Notes: generated from the letters alone by a model not told the origin. A stretch of 64,000 nt of DNA from Aedes albopictus (GCF_035046485.1 NC_085137.1:477177396-477241395), one strand, 5' to 3'; positions 1 to 11,978 are shown, numbered from the stretch's first letter. A program made the numbers and translations.

Positions 1-181
1 CTTTCGTTACTACAGACCGACTGCTTCTCATATTTAACGTGTATTTTACTAACAAAACTAACAAAAGAGCTCTCACAACGAAGAATCACGCAACAATAAA
101 CACATACGCAAAGAATATTCCATGGAAAATTTCAGAAATCTGAGAAAAACTCTTAAATTCAGTCAAAGAGCCCGCCCAAAC

Positions 182-320
182 AACCAGTAATCGTATAAGG
201 TGTTGCATAAGATGATAAAGTGGAGACCATGCGTACATGCCTCCATTTAGGCGCATGTAAAATATACGCATATCGCCTCCACTTTATCATCTTATGCAAC
301 ACCTTATACGATCACTGGTT
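182..320. repeat. Short inverted repeat (44-bp arms)
   Basis: Positions 182-225 and 277-320 are reverse complements with one mismatch, around a 51-base spacer. No flanking target duplication is obvious. It could be a small MITE or a simple hairpin. The two short open frames crossing it mirror each other and are not genes. Confidence 0.8.
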
Positions 321-735
321 GACTGGGCGAGGTTCCGATGCAAAAACAGTAATAAAAAATTCTAAATTCTATTTGAGCTTTCAGAGTTCAAAAATTATAG
401 CGAAAGTTAAGGAAACTCTTCAAAATGTCGAATATTTCATCGAGCATTTCAAAATGCAATCTAAACTCTGAGACCCTGTCCAACAAATTTTAAAAATTTC
501 CAGAAAGTTCTGAAATTTTGTAAAAGAAAGTTCGAACTTTGACAAGAAATAACAGTTCCCCGAATTGGGTTTTGTAATTTGAAAAATATTCAAAGTCATT
601 ATTATTCAACCCTTCAGGACGCCCGCAATTGTAAAAAGTGCAGTACTACTAAAAAACCGCGTTCGTCGTTTACAGAGTGAGCGCGATGGAGTTTAAGGAT
701 CAAACAGGTGCGCGTCCTGAAACCATTATGAATTT
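321..735. other. AT-rich stretch without recognised gene
   Basis: Positions 340-600 are built of loose variants of a GAAATTC/AAAATTT pattern and hold no convincing coding frame. The rest shows nothing I recognise. Confidence 0.5.
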
Positions 736-1396
736 CACAGCGTAACAAAAACTAACTTTTTGTCTGTCTCAAGAGCAAACTTATGTGTCTCTGAAGGATT
801 TTGGGCCGCTGAATCCGAATCCGGGCTCAGATTTGCTCTAACACGTCACAATTTTCAGCTATACCTCAATTAATAGGGCAAAATATGCGATTTTGGGCTT
901 CTTTGACTGCCAGCCATTAAGCAAGGGATTATTTTTTTAGGCAATCAAAAGGTTGATTGGTCAATTAACATCTAAATTAACGACTCATGCAAAATATTTC
1001 GTTTTACCAAATCGAATTTGATAGTTCTAAGCGATTTATGTTAGGTACGATATTTCCCATACAAGTCACCCTCCAAAAGTTGCTAGGAAGATTTCATACT
1101 AACATAAAATGCTTAAATCTATGAAATTTGATTAGGTAAAACGAAATATTTTGTATGAGTCGTTAATTTAGATGTTAATGGACCAATTAACCTTTTGATT
1201 GCCTAAAAAAATATTTCCAAGCTTAATGGCTTGCAGTCAAAAAAGCCCAAAATCGCATATTTTGTCCTATAAATTGAGGTATAGCTCAAAATTGTGACGT
1301 GTTGGAGCAAAACTGAGCCCGGATTCGGATTCAGCGGCCCAAAATCCTTCGGAGACACATAAGTTTGCTCTTGAGACAAAAAAATGTTGCGCTGTG
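736..1396. mobile_element. Inverted-repeat MITE, copy 1 (3-bp TSD family)
   Basis: The 661-bp element starts CACAGCGTAACA and ends with its near-complement TGTTGCGCTGTG. The two halves fold on each other almost throughout; for example the block at 780-840 is the complement of 1310-1380. It is flanked by TTT on both sides, and the second copy (18,977-19,623) is flanked by TAA. A 3-bp duplication with a CAC terminus is compatible with a CACTA-like or Harbinger-like non-autonomous element, but the superfamily is not proven. The frame at 1267-1449 is only a shadow of the repeat. Confidence 0.8.
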
Positions 1397-1599
1397 TTTT
1401 TGTATGTTTTTAGAAATTTATGTTGATTATAACGAGACATAGACAACATCTAGACTCTAGACAGCTTCGTCTAGTACTTAACTCGACAAGAGATGATCCA
1501 GCAATGCGCTACAATGGAACTGCATAGAATAAAAATGTGCATAAATTTAAAAAAAGGCATAAATTTATGCATACATTAAGTTTGGGATTAAATGAGGGA

Positions 1600-2180
1600 A
1601 TCTTGTTCGCGAGAACAGGTCTTCCTCCTGGGCATTTGAAGTGGGGCCAAGGGAGTTTCCAGAAAGTTCCCAGAGATTCCAAAACAGGGGGTTCAAAGGG
1701 GCTCCAGGAGCGTTTTAAGGGGCTTTTTCAGGGGATTTGAGAATGCCTATAAGGGCTATCTCTCAAGATTTGTTGGCGTTTTAACGGGATTGCGGGGAAT
1801 TCAGGGGCATTTCAATAGTATTAAGGGGGTTTCAGGGACGTTTCATGGGGCTTAAAGGTCTATTCAAGGGATCTCGAGAGTCTTTAAAGGGTTTTGCAAG
1901 CTGTTTGAGGGGCGTTTCAAGATATTTCAGAGTTATTTCAGAGTAATATAAGAGATTCAGGAACATTTTATGGGTGTTCCTAGAGGTTTCAAGGGCGTTT
2001 GATAACATTTCAGTGGTGTTTCAAGGGGGTTTGAGGAGTTTATGGACCCTATTATAGGCGTCCAGAGGTATTTCAAATTAATTATAATAATGTCAAGGGC
2101 GTTTCAATGGGGTTACGAAGGTTTCAGGGGCGTTTCGATGCATTTTAGGTCAGGTCAAAGGGTATTTCAAGGGCGTTTCA
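1600..2180. repeat. Degenerate G-rich short-period repeat
   Basis: Variants of GGGCGTTTCAAGG and GGGGTTTCA recur every 15-30 bases with no fixed register. The complementary vocabulary (CCTGAAACCCC) takes over after 2200, so the two blocks are roughly inverted relative to each other. No gene is seen. Confidence 0.7.
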
Positions 2181-2199
2181 AATGATATGTGATGCGGTT

Positions 2200-2900
2200 T
2201 CTCAAGATCCTCCTGAAACCCCCTCGGACCCTATTTAACGCAACGGTCCAAAACCTCCTGAAACTCCTCCAAATCGCACCGAAAATCCTATGAAACTTCC
2301 TGGAACGCCTCTAAATTACCCCTTAAACCCCCTCGGACCCCATGTAACGCATCTTGGGAGCTCTGAACCCCCCCCCCCCCCCCGAAAACTCCTCCGTAAC
2401 GCTTCCATAACGCCTCTGAATCCACCGAATATGCTCTGAAGCTTTCTGAAATGCCTTTAAAACCCCTTCTTAAACCCATTTGGACCCCATGTAACGCAAC
2501 TGAGAGGTTCCGAAACCCCCAAAAACTCCTCCGTAAGGCCAGTAGTACACAGGGTCAAATATTTGACAAGGAAAGAACTCAAGAAACAACATCAGTTTGA
2601 CACTAATGAAAATTTGATCGAGTCAAACAAGATGTTTGAGCATTGGTTTCTTTTCGGACAAATATTTGACCCTGTGTACTAGCAGCTTAACGCTTCCGTT
2701 GCACCTCTGAATCCCGCAGAAAATGCTCTGAAATTTCCTGAAATACCTTTATAGAATACCCCTGAAACCTCCTTGGACTCCATGTAACGCACCTAAGAGG
2801 CTCCGAATTCCTCGAAAACTGCTCCGAAATCTCCAGGTACCCCGCTGAAACCTCTTGAGACCCCCTAAAACGTTCTTGTAACATTTGTTTGCTCTCCCTA
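2200..2900. repeat. ~148-bp tandem repeat array
   Basis: The marker CCCATGTAACGCA or close variants occurs near 2338, 2487 and 2780. After subtracting the MITE inserted at 2536 the period is about 147-149 bp. Each unit carries CTCCTCCGTAACGCTTCC followed by CCTCTGAATCC. A run of about 16 C lies near 2370. The array supplies the empty target site for the nested MITE. Confidence 0.75.
2536..2687. mobile_element. 152-bp MITE with TA duplication, copy 1
   Basis: The terminal inverted repeats contain GTACACAGGGTCAAATATTT at both ends. TA flanks both sides (2534-2535 and 2688-2689). The neighbouring repeat unit at about 2392 shows the uninterrupted site CTCCGTAACGC, which proves insertion at TA. 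A second copy in opposite orientation lies at 20,182-20,332. The TA target suggests a Tc1/mariner-type helper. Confidence 0.88.
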
Positions 2901-3756
2901 TAAACATCCCCAGGCCGTTGTTGCAATAGTTCCCGTCATTTTTAATTATTCTTATGCACAATATTGGTTCTGCGTAGCTTTCCCTCTTTTTATGCAGGGC
3001 ATAAAAAAGGTACATAAATTAAATGTGCATAAAAATAACATGCATAAAAAGAGGATTTAGTGTACAGACAAATAAGCCAATCGATAAAATTATATCAATT
3101 AATCCAAAGTTCTGCCAAAATAAAAAAAATGGAAAACTTCCGGAAAACTCCGAATTTAATATAAAAAATCTGAAATTCAGATGTCCAAGAGTTTTCTAAT
3201 ACAAAAAAAAAATTTCAAAGTTCTGACATGTTCCCGTCGCAAATTTACTTCGGGAACTTTAGGTTTCGATTCAAAATTGTGTTTTTTATGAAGAAGCTCT
3301 GAGGAGTAATTCAGAAAAATTTAAATATTTTGATGAAGAAGCAAAATTAGTGAATTGAAAAAAATCCATTTGAAATTCATGTGATCCGCAATGATCATCC
3401 GTTACTGCTTTACATCAATAATTTAAAAAAGCCAAATTTCAAATATATTAAAAAAAACTCCTTTAAAATCCAGGATAATCCTAAAATTCTACCGAATAGA
3501 CACAAACAACTGTAGATTCTACGCAAACTTTCAAATAAAAATCCTAAAATTCTCCCAATAATCTGATATTTTGGCAAACAATTTCCGTTTCCGCCAAAAC
3601 AATAAAAAAAGCTTCCGAAAATGCCGAATGACAGATGAGAATTTTAAGGTTCCACAGCAAATTTCAAATCACGCAGGAAGTTTTTGACACACAAATCAAA
3701 TTTTCGAAACTCCTGGCCAACTCCTGAGATTCTCTCGTGACATTTTGAAATTCTAT
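2901..3756. other. AT-rich stretch, no gene
   Basis: After the tandem array the sequence becomes AT-rich, with many loose copies of AAAATTCC/GAAATTC-type words from about 3060. I see no coding frame with family features. Confidence 0.5.
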
Positions 3757-3780
3757 AAATCTATCAGGAATTTTTCTTTT

Positions 3781-4404
3781 GAGCTTGAGCTTGAGCTTGA
3801 TTGACCACCCGTAGATGCTACTCCAGTATCGCCAGACCAGCTACACTCACACAAGGAACCAATGAGATATCTGCCGGGGATTAGCAGGCATCTTCAGTGT
3901 GCGAGCGTTGGTGATCTTCTATTTTTAGGCGACTATGGCGCCTGCCACGTCAGGTTGCAGGTCAATGTGGGGAAGGGTAAGGAAGTGATGATTGCAATCG
4001 TTTGTATCCACATCTGACCGAATATACCTCTGCGTCAGCACAAACTCATGCGGATGTCGGAGTGTTGGTGGGACTTGGTTGGCAAAAGGTTCACACATTG
4101 GTGCGTGGATACCAGGGTAAGGTGGTAGAATTATGTTTCTATTATTCTGAAGATGTGCGGCACAGTTCGCTTGATTGCATAACTTGTAGGCGTTATCTAA
4201 TAGGATTGTGACACCGTGCTGTGAAAGTTTGGAAGGAAGGAAAACGGCTTTTTCAACCCGTTTCTATTCTAGCGATGGCTATGAACATGTAAATATACAT
4301 AAGTTGTATATGTAGAGAGGAGGGAGAAAGTATATAGAAAAAAAAAAAAAAACAGGAGGCATATGAATCAGAAGCGGCAGCCACTAGACCACCAAGCCCG
4401 TTTT
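3781..4404 (-). mobile_element. tRNA-derived SINE-like element, minus strand
   Basis: Read on the minus strand it begins near 4404 with a tRNA-like head containing TGGTCTAGTGGC, which matches a Pol III A box. It runs through a 14-base T tract and ends at 3781 in three copies of CAAGCT. No clear B box follows the T tract. A 24-bp near-perfect duplication (one mismatch) flanks it at 3757-3780 and 4405-4428, as expected for a target-site duplication of retroposition. At 624 bp it is long for a SINE, so a 3' end borrowed from a partner LINE is possible. The short frame at 4002-4211 on the plus strand is not supported as a gene. Confidence 0.72.
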
Positions 4405-4428
4405 AAATCTATCAGAAATTTTTCTTTT

Positions 4429-5639
4429 CTATCGAAAAATTCAAATTATTCCACTGCAAGTTGTTACCTTTCCATGAATATTCAAAATTCATGTAAACAT
4501 TTGTCAAAAAAAAACACAAATTTCACAGGTAAACATCACAACATTTGAAATTTAAACGATCAATCCTTAGCTTGATTTTGTCTTAAGATCTGCTGAAAAT
4601 TTTGAAATTCTACTAATATTATGAAGTCCCAGTGGAGAAAACCACCATTTTGTCAGAAATTTTGAAGAAAAAAACAAAAATTCAAAAAAAAAACCTTGGG
4701 TTGTATTCTGGATTTTGTAGGTAAAAGTTCCAGATTTTGTCGAAACTTTCAAAATTCAGTGACAAACCTAAACTTTCACCAAGAAAGCTATAACTTGATT
4801 TTTTCAAAAGTTCGAAAAATGAGTATACGTTGTGGAATTTTGAAAAATTCCACCAAAAATCCTTAAGTTCTCGTGACAAAATAATAAAACCTTGTAGAAT
4901 AGTTTAAATAAAAATATAAAAAGAAAATAGCTCTAGAAGAAAATCTTGAAATTATGCCAAAAAGCTATAATCTTAAATTCTCAAAATCCAGTGGAAAATT
5001 CCAAAAAGTTCGGGATTTCAAAGATATTCTGAAGAGTTCCCAGAGAAATTTCGTAATTCGTAATAAAATTCTATCATTCTAATAAAAATGAATCGCATTT
5101 AGCAAAGCATCAAAAAGTCGGTGATTCTGTCGAAAATTTACGAAATTCCGACGTTGAATCAATGCTTGATGCATTAAAGAAAATTTTGAAAATATGCTAT
5201 GTTTTGCAGAATTCAACCAGAAACAATTTGCAGAAGCAGAAGAGACAATAAGACGGAAAATCCAAAATATTGTAAAAATGTCCGAAGAGGGATAGAGAAA
5301 GGTCTCAGAAACATTTAAGAAAAAGAGAGGAAAAAGAGATGCTAGAGAAGTTCAGGTATGAAAAAAAGGTCTCAAGGAGTTTGAAAGGGAGGGTAAAAGT
5401 GGCTAAGGGGTCATAAGGAAACCAAAGGATTTTGAAAGGCCAAAGGTGGACAAACGGTCGAAGGGCAAAAAGACTCTATTATGAAAATCAGGAAAAATGT
5501 GAAATTTCCTCGATAATTCAAAAATTTGAAGTACCGTCGAAGTGCACAAGTCATGAAAAATTCATATTCCATTTTTTGCCGAAAATTTCGAAATTCAGAT
5601 AACAATTCTGAAAGTCTACCAAGAAAAAAATAAAACCAT
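4429..5639. other. AT-rich degenerate repeat, no gene
   Basis: The stretch is full of loosely repeated AAAATTCT, GAAATTC and TCCAAAA words and reads as old low-complexity DNA. The short frames are rich in Phe, Lys, Asn and Ser and have no family features. A purine-rich patch lies at 5270-5450. Confidence 0.5.
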
Positions 5640-6077
5640 TCCAGTTATTCCAAATTATTATTATTATTTAGCATTTATTTCCAGTAGTGTAAGGTAAACC
5701 TTTTAAATTACTACATTCGATACACATTCAGAGTTTTATCACATACATTACATTAACACTAACAATTTACGTTTGATATTTAACAATTAAACATTTACTT
5801 ACAGTCTATTACAAAAATTGAGGCATTTATCTTTAAAGTTTTTTTCTGATGCTTCTCGTTTTATATCATTAGGCAAACTATTCCAATTCACTATTCCTCT
5901 AACAAACATTGATCTAGAATATATCAAGGTGCGATTTGCTGGGATCACTAAATTCTGTGAGCGTTGTCCTCGGAAAGGGATAAGTTTTTGAAAAAGAATC
6001 GGTGGGTTTTTAGTTAGTGTATTATGTTTTTGCTCGAAGTCCGAAGTGACCGGCGGTGCGAAAATTGATTTATGCAA
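5640..6077 (-). pseudogene. Jockey/CR1-type LINE, C-terminal reverse-transcriptase fragment
   Basis: The minus-strand frame at 5799-6077 (92 aa) contains NLVIPANRTLIYSRSMFVRG followed by VNWNSLPNDIKREASEKNFK and ends in KDKCLNFCNRL. This arrangement (a basic stretch, then WNSLP and a helix leading to the stop) is the usual C-terminus of Jockey- and CR1-group ORF2 proteins, downstream of the reverse-transcriptase palm. The fingers, palm and endonuclease are missing, so it is a 5'-truncated copy, the commonest product of LINE retrotransposition. The sequence from 5798 down to about 5640 would be its 3' untranslated region. The clade is uncertain between Jockey and CR1. It cannot encode an active enzyme. 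Confidence 0.7.
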
Positions 6078-7010
6078 TTCAGTATCATAATTTATATTTT
6101 ATAGTACTCAATTCAGTATCAACCAACTTTTCCGTAGTTTATTATGCAACTGAAATATATAAAATGATGAAAAATAGTTGCAGAATGTTCATTATGCAAC
6201 TCATTTGAGTTGCATTATGAACATTATGCAATTCAAATTAGTTGTATAATGAAAAAAATCATTGCATAGCCGCGTTGGATAAATGAACGACTCGTGCTGA
6301 AAAAATCAACAGAAATAATAGATTCAAATTTACGCAGCTACAACTTTGCATGTGCTTTAAGCGACGACTTCGATTTGGTGCTGCGACGGTGACAAAAGAA
6401 TTAGCCTAAGTTAAAAAAAAATATGCTGAAGAATTTTAAAATATGGATGTTCTGTAAATAAAAAAATCGAAAATCTTGTCAGAAAATGTGATAATCTAAG
6501 AAAGATTTAAGAAAAAAGAGGAAAAAAAGGTTAAGGGGGATTGGTGGACAGAAAAATGGGGTTTCAGAGAGTTTTAAAGCAGTGACAAAGGCGGATATGA
6601 GGGAGTTAAGGGTGTATAAGGAAATATCAGAGGATTTAAGAAAGGAATTACTAAAAGCAACCACAAGAGGCAAAATAGACATTCAGAGTGGTTAAAAGTG
6701 GCTTAGAAACAAACCGTCAAAGGACAAAAAGGCAATAATTTTGAGCTGCAGAGAAACACATCCTTTTAAGAAAGTTTCATAAGAGTATCCGGAAGATTTT
6801 GGGGCATTTCAGGGGGTTCAACGGGATTTGAGAGATTTTTATAGTTTTCAGGGAGCTTTCAAGATGCATTTAATGGGTTGAAAGCTGGTTCTATTTAAAA
6901 ATGTGGATCTTAATGTTCCGGAAACAACTTCTCATATTGTGATTATCAGAGCATATCGCAAACATGGTTTGTTTTTGACATTTTCTACGTGATTGTGCAA
7001 ATGTGTATCG
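6078..7010. other. No gene; short palindrome and purine-rich stretch
   Basis: A 20-bp inverted repeat with a 2-base centre lies at 6184-6225 (one mismatch). Positions 6480-6720 are purine-rich, and 6780-6870 resembles the G-rich degenerate repeat at 1.6-2.2 kb. No coding frame is supported. Confidence 0.5.
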
Positions 7011-7012
7011 TA

Positions 7013-8058
7013 TAGGGGATAGACAATATGATCGGGACAGGCAAAATTATCACTATTCATAAAAAGTGCAAATAGCTATAACTTTTCGAAAAGTGCATTA
7101 AATATTCTCAAATTTTCACTGTAAGAGGATCAACTAGTTGTGTATCAGTGGTCCATTTTTGGAAAAGATCGGGCTATTCTGCACGAAGTTATAGAGATTC
7201 TTGAAAAAGGTGAAATTATCCGATAGCCAACTTTGAGCTGTTATATCTCCGGATTCAATGAACCAAATGCAATGAAAGTTTGACCATTTATAACTTATAT
7301 AATGAGCTCTGTAAAACGTTTGACTCAATTTGAAATTTTCAACAAACAAAAAAGTTATGGCGATTTAATTTATTTTATGATTTTTTTTAGTAAATTGGTA
7401 TGCATCCCATTACTTTTTTAAATTTATTGTCAGCTGTGTTGTTACTTTTCTTCAAAACATATTTATATTCAACTCAATTTGAGGAAATTTTAATGAACTA
7501 ATGATCGTATAATTATACCCCTTTCTAGAATCTTTATAACTTCGTGCAGAATAAATCCAATCTTTTCCAAATTTGGACCACTGATACACAATTAGTTGAT
7601 CATCTTACAGTTAAAATTTGAGAATGTTTGATTCACCTTTTGAAAAGTTACAGCTATTTGAAAAACAAAATTGAGGAGTGAAATTTTTGCCTGTCTCGAT
7701 CATTTTGTCTATCCCCGAGGCGAGGACCACTCGGGAAACTGGCTAAGCGCCAACATGCTACCGTGATGGACTCTCCAAAGCGAGTCATCGATGTTCGTTG
7801 CTGCAGGCTACGCAGCTAACCCTGTGGGTGCGATGTGCACTAGCCCCTCTTTGAAGCAATACCTTCTTGGTAGTTCCGGAGAGACGTAGGGTTTGGCGAC
7901 CATAGGAATGGTTTAGTGGGTACGAGGAGAGAGTAGTCCTGGATTTTACTTTTGTTGTAGAAGACGGCCTGTCAGACCTACACTACCCTAACCTTCTGTT
8001 AGGGTGTCTGTTGAGCAGATTATCCCCCTATGGTTTAGAAGAAAAAAAAAATCCCCTG
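7013..8058. mobile_element. Inverted-repeat MITE split by a retroelement
   Basis: The left end (7013) reads TAGGGGATAGACAATATGAT and the right end is its complement, finishing CTATCCCCTG at 8058. TA flanks both ends (7011-7012 and 8059-8060). The internal halves are also complementary, for example the TCAGTGGTCCA region near 7146 against TTTGGACCACTGA near 7570. The right terminus is interrupted at 7717-8050 by a poly-A retroelement, so the intact MITE was about 706 bp. There is no transposase frame. Confidence 0.8.
7717..8050 (+). mobile_element. Poly-A-tailed retroelement (LINE 3' end or SINE)
   Basis: A 334-bp segment unlike the surrounding MITE ends in an A run at about 8041-8050. It is flanked by ATCCCC on both sides (7711-7716 and 8051-8056), the expected short duplication of non-LTR insertion. 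I do not recognise its parent element and no coding frame is visible. Confidence 0.68.
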
Positions 8059-8060
8059 TA

Positions 8061-9579
8061 TGTACTTTTGTTTCGATTCACGGAAAGCTGTTGAACTTCC
8101 ACTACCAAATCACAGGGGTTTCAACTAAATGTCATTTGAATGTCGGTTGGATGTAATTTAAATGAACGTATTCGCAAAAAGAGAATGTTGCATTTGTAAA
8201 AAATAAAGATCATTCAGTTCATACCCACTAGGCATTTTCCCGACAAACTACTGATGGAGGTTTGTTTTCGGCCGTCAGCTTTCCAGCTCACTACACCCGT
8301 TGTTGTTAGGTGAGAGGGCTACCTAATCCTCCCCGAATCCGCTTAGCAATGCTGAAGTGCATACCCAACAACAACACAGTAGCAATCAATAAGCATCCCA
8401 CTTGGCCCGCGTTCGCGTTCTACATAATTACGGCCTATGGATCCGGTATTAGGTATCAAAACTCAAAACCCACTTGGCCCAACGCAGCCAGCCAGCGCCC
8501 GGATTACATCAGCTCTAATTTCATGTGCAAATATTTAAACAACGATGAAATAACTATATTTAAACTGTCGGGGAAAATATCGTTGCTCTTATAACAACAA
8601 TCAGCCCACTACTGCCACCACACTCTGCGGGCGAAGGAGGTCCCGGTGCGGTGCTGAGGGCGGAATCGAGGGGATTTAGTGCAACACATCCCATACGGAA
8701 ATCGTGATATGAATAATGTTCCATGCTTGTATTTTAGGCAGATTTTCAAAAACTGCACTTTTCAACAAGTGGGAGAGGTTTTGTGTCTCCGCTACCGCTC
8801 ATTGAACACGATGGGGGTTGGGGTGGTGCTATTTAATCGGACTTAATTCAACTCAACCCTAAAGATTTTTAAAGGATTTGTCTTTGGAAATTGAAAACGA
8901 TTCTTAAAAAGATTTCCTAATGTGCAAATTTGCCTGAAAGCTTGTTAGGTCGTCCATTGATGTCAGACTATGTTAATTGTATAGTCTGGTACATATAGGC
9001 CAACCCTACCGAACGTAGTGATTAATTCGGAAGCATAGGCAGGCAAGGCACATTAAGTTCAGCGCATCCGAATGACCCGGCTGCAGCGCAGTGGTGTCTT
9101 TTTCAAGCAGCTTTCGATTATTTCGAACGGTGATAATCAAACATATTATTTTAAATTAAATTTGCATCCGTAATTAAATTTCAATAGTTATGTGTATTGT
9201 TGCGCTCAGCCACTGTATGAGAATTGCTGCCTGCAAACGAGTAGGATGTATAATTTCCACTGTTTTTTTTTTCGTTTTCCACATCCTGAACAAAGCAAAA
9301 CTGTGAAATTCACTGCCTAAACGATAAATGCTAAATGTCGGTTTGTTCAAATCGACACACTTGTTCCAACCTGCCGCGCATTGCTGAATGCGTTTGTTGT
9401 TGTTGAACTAATAATTACATTAGTAAATGAATACAAAAAAAGCATTCATATGAAGGAAACATTGAACTGCATATCTGCTTCTAGAACATGTGGATTGTGC
9501 TGGATTGCTGGAACATGATATTCACGGTCAATTCTAATTGTTTATATTACCCAGCCGCTTCTTGAACTGAAAAAATGTT
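8061..9579. other. Mostly unique-looking DNA, no gene recognised
   Basis: This 1.5-kb stretch shows little internal repetition. The longest frame (8310-8594, plus, 94 aa) has no start context, motif or family resemblance that I can defend. I see no RNA gene. Confidence 0.4.
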
Positions 9580-10015
9580 CACCGTATTTAAAACATCATA
9601 CCTACGCCGATTTAAAATCGATGATCGATGTGTGGGCACGTTGTATTCGCGGCTTTTCTGCAACACCTGGCGGATGGCGAAAATCTAGTCCGTTGTAGCG
9701 CGTTCACCCATGAATCCAAACTGATCCAAACTGAATGGTTCAACTACTTGTAGAACTTCCGTATGTCTTTAGCACGGTATAGCTCTTCCATCACTTCGCG
9801 ATGTCGTTCTTCCGTACGGTGTTGCACCATCTCACCCATGCTGCATTCTTCTCGTTTTTCAACTGTTCACATTCGCCGTCGTACCAGTCGTTTCTGTGAT
9901 TCGGAGTCGCGAAGCCTAGTGCTGAAGCCGAGGTACTACCTATGGCGGATCGGATGTCCCTCCAAACATCTTCAAGTGTAACCACGCCAAGCTGCTCTTC
10001 TTTTGGCAGGGCCAC
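9580..10015 (-). pseudogene. RTE-clade (JAM1-like) LINE fragment
   Basis: On the minus strand, from 10,015 down to 9791, the peptide includes LEDVWRDIRSAIGSTSASAL, then NDWYDGECEQLKNEKNAAW. This is the conserved linker after the endonuclease in RTE elements (W-I--AI--A, then NDW-D-EC----EKNAA). Further down, another frame gives GFMGERATTD and IFAIRQVLQKSREYNV, the reverse-transcriptase block that in RTE reads GF--GRSTTDQIF-LRQ-LEK-REY. The intervening sequence between linker and that block is deleted and the frames are shifted. The catalytic palm is absent, so the copy is dead. It is a different copy from the RTE at 21-24.8 kb. Confidence 0.7.
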
Positions 10016-10099
10016 TGCTCACTGCTGCGCGTAGTCTTGAGCCCCTTCTATGTTACGCAGCTGCTCGATATTGAGCCGCGGCGTTCGACAAGTCCAACA

Positions 10100-11400
10100 T
10101 ACATAAATAAGGACCTGAAAACGGCCCTGTTGCGACTTCGTAAGTCGATGGACAATGGCAAGTAGGATCACGTGAGACTCGAGAAAACTGCAGCAGCGGC
10201 GAAACCGGTGAAAGTAGAGGTTACAAAGTCTACCCAGACGGAAGCCTTCGATTTCGCAGACAGTCAAAAAGGTGTGGCGGATGCGACTGCTTGTGAAAAG
10301 CACTCACAGCAGCGAGTGATACAGTCGTCAGGTGAGGAGCTGTCTGGCGGTACCCGCAAAGCTAGTTCGGCAGTAATACCGGCAAGTCGGACCCCAGCCA
10401 GGCATCCCAGAAAGCTGGAAAGGCGCAAAGAAAAGCTGGCCCGTCCCGGATGGAAGGGAACAGGGGCTTGCGTCCGTTGTTAGGCCCTCAGCAACCACAG
10501 AGTAGGGTGAACCAAGGGTGGACCCCCCTTGGATGAAAGTCGAATAGAAGAGGAAGAAGAAAAAAACCGCAGGTCAAAGAGATCAGATGCGCCCAACCAA
10601 GAAGGCATAAAGAAGGTAGATGCCAAGCACGAGAAAGGCGACGCGCTCGTCATCAAGACCAAACAGTCTAATCGTTCGAGTACTTGAACGTCTTGAAGAA
10701 GATGCGAAGCGACGGCAAGCTCGTGGATCTAGGAACCGACGTGCGCAGTTTCAGACGTACTTATACGGGTGAAATGATCCCAGAGCTGAAGCGCGACAAG
10801 GAACGCAAAGGCGCCGCCAACAAAAGTTTTGCAGAACAGGTCCTTGATAAAGGGTAGAGGTGAGAGCTCTTACGGCAAAGGCAACTCTGAAGGTTTAAAA
10901 TCTAAACGAGGTCACCGAAGTGGAAGAGCTCGTCACGGCAACAGTGCGATGTGCATTAAGCCACCGCAGCCATTCGGCTATGGAAAAGGCTACCTGTGGC
11001 AGACGTAAAAAAATCCGTAAAGTAGGGAGAATCAAGGTATGTAGACTGGTGCGCATATCATCTGACGTTCCACGAGCCACCGGAGGTTTGCTTCAAGTGT
11101 CTGCAAAGGCCCTGACAGGAGCCAACTGCGTAGGAGATGCGGCGCCGAAGGCCATAAGGCACAAGGCTGTACGGGTTCATACATTTTTCTGATTTGTACC
11201 GGGAAATTCGTGAACAACAGGCATCCAACGGGTGGTCCAAGGTGCAGGTAACGTAACTGAATCTCAACCACTGTGACGCAGCTCAGCAACTGCTCTGTCA
11301 GGCGGTTTCGAGGGGGGATGGATATCGCCATCATAGCGGACCATTATCGAGTACCCACCAGCAACGGCAACTGGGTCGCGGATGGATCCAGAAAAATGGT
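10100..11400 (+). pseudogene. R1/Loa-group LINE: decayed ORF1 (gag) and start of ORF2
   Basis: Frames at 10,172-10,483 and 10,640-11,200 resemble the gag-like ORF1 of R1/Loa-group retrotransposons. They show a basic charged N-terminal part (LKTALLRLRKSMDNGK, then RLEKTAA), a central block including RSDGKLVDLGTDVRSFRRTY, and at about 11,085-11,230 the remnant of zinc knuckles beginning PPEVCFKCLQ. Frameshifts and stops break it repeatedly and the later cysteines are lost. From about 11,255 the sequence gives SQPL-DAAQQLL-QAVSRGD and an IAIIADHYRVP-like stretch, the usual start of the AP-type endonuclease of ORF2. It stops near 11,400. The protein would bind RNA in the retrotransposition particle; this copy cannot. 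The clade is uncertain between R1 and Loa. Confidence 0.65.
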
Positions 11401-11978
11401 GCACAGCAAAAAAATATGAAAGTTAAACAGCACGTAAATTGAAGATCAACTGAAATTTGCGGCAGAAAAATGTAAATCACCAACAGTTAACGTCAGCCGA
11501 GCAGCCCGCTGCTGCTCAGACGGCTTGTTTACAGATTTTAAAGCATATTCGCTTTAAATTTACATTCATCTACTATAAATCATGCCAGCCACTCTCCGTC
11601 ATCAGCTAAACGAACGGCTGCTTGCAGCTGTGGCGGTTTCCTCGTTGTCTCTCTCAGTACTCTCTGCAGCAGCCGGAGCATGTCGGGAATGCGTGCATTA
11701 TGGTAGAAGCAGTTTAACTTTGGCTGTCTCTTATTCAACAAGCTGTGATAGCCGAGAGAGCTCGGGCGTGCTACTCACACTCCAAGGGTCTGAGTTCAAT
11801 TCTCGCTCGGATCTCAATTTTACTTTATATTTTCTAACAAATATCTGCAATGTAATTTTAAGATCGCACAAAAATTTCCATCATATATGATGGGGTCCTT
11901 TTGTTACATTCGATCCGTCATAATTTTACAGGTTTTTTTCGAACTGTGTGACGATATGAACGACGGGTTAATACCCTG
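11401..11978. other. No gene; weak tRNA-like segment
   Basis: At about 11,745-11,816 the plus strand has an A-box-like TAGCCGAGAGAGCTCGGG and a B-box-like GGGTCTGAGTTCAATTCTC, separated by about the right distance. It does not fold into a convincing tRNA by eye, so it is most likely a tRNA-derived SINE relic. The frame at 11,582-11,890 (102 aa) overlaps it and is not supported as a gene. Confidence 0.35.
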
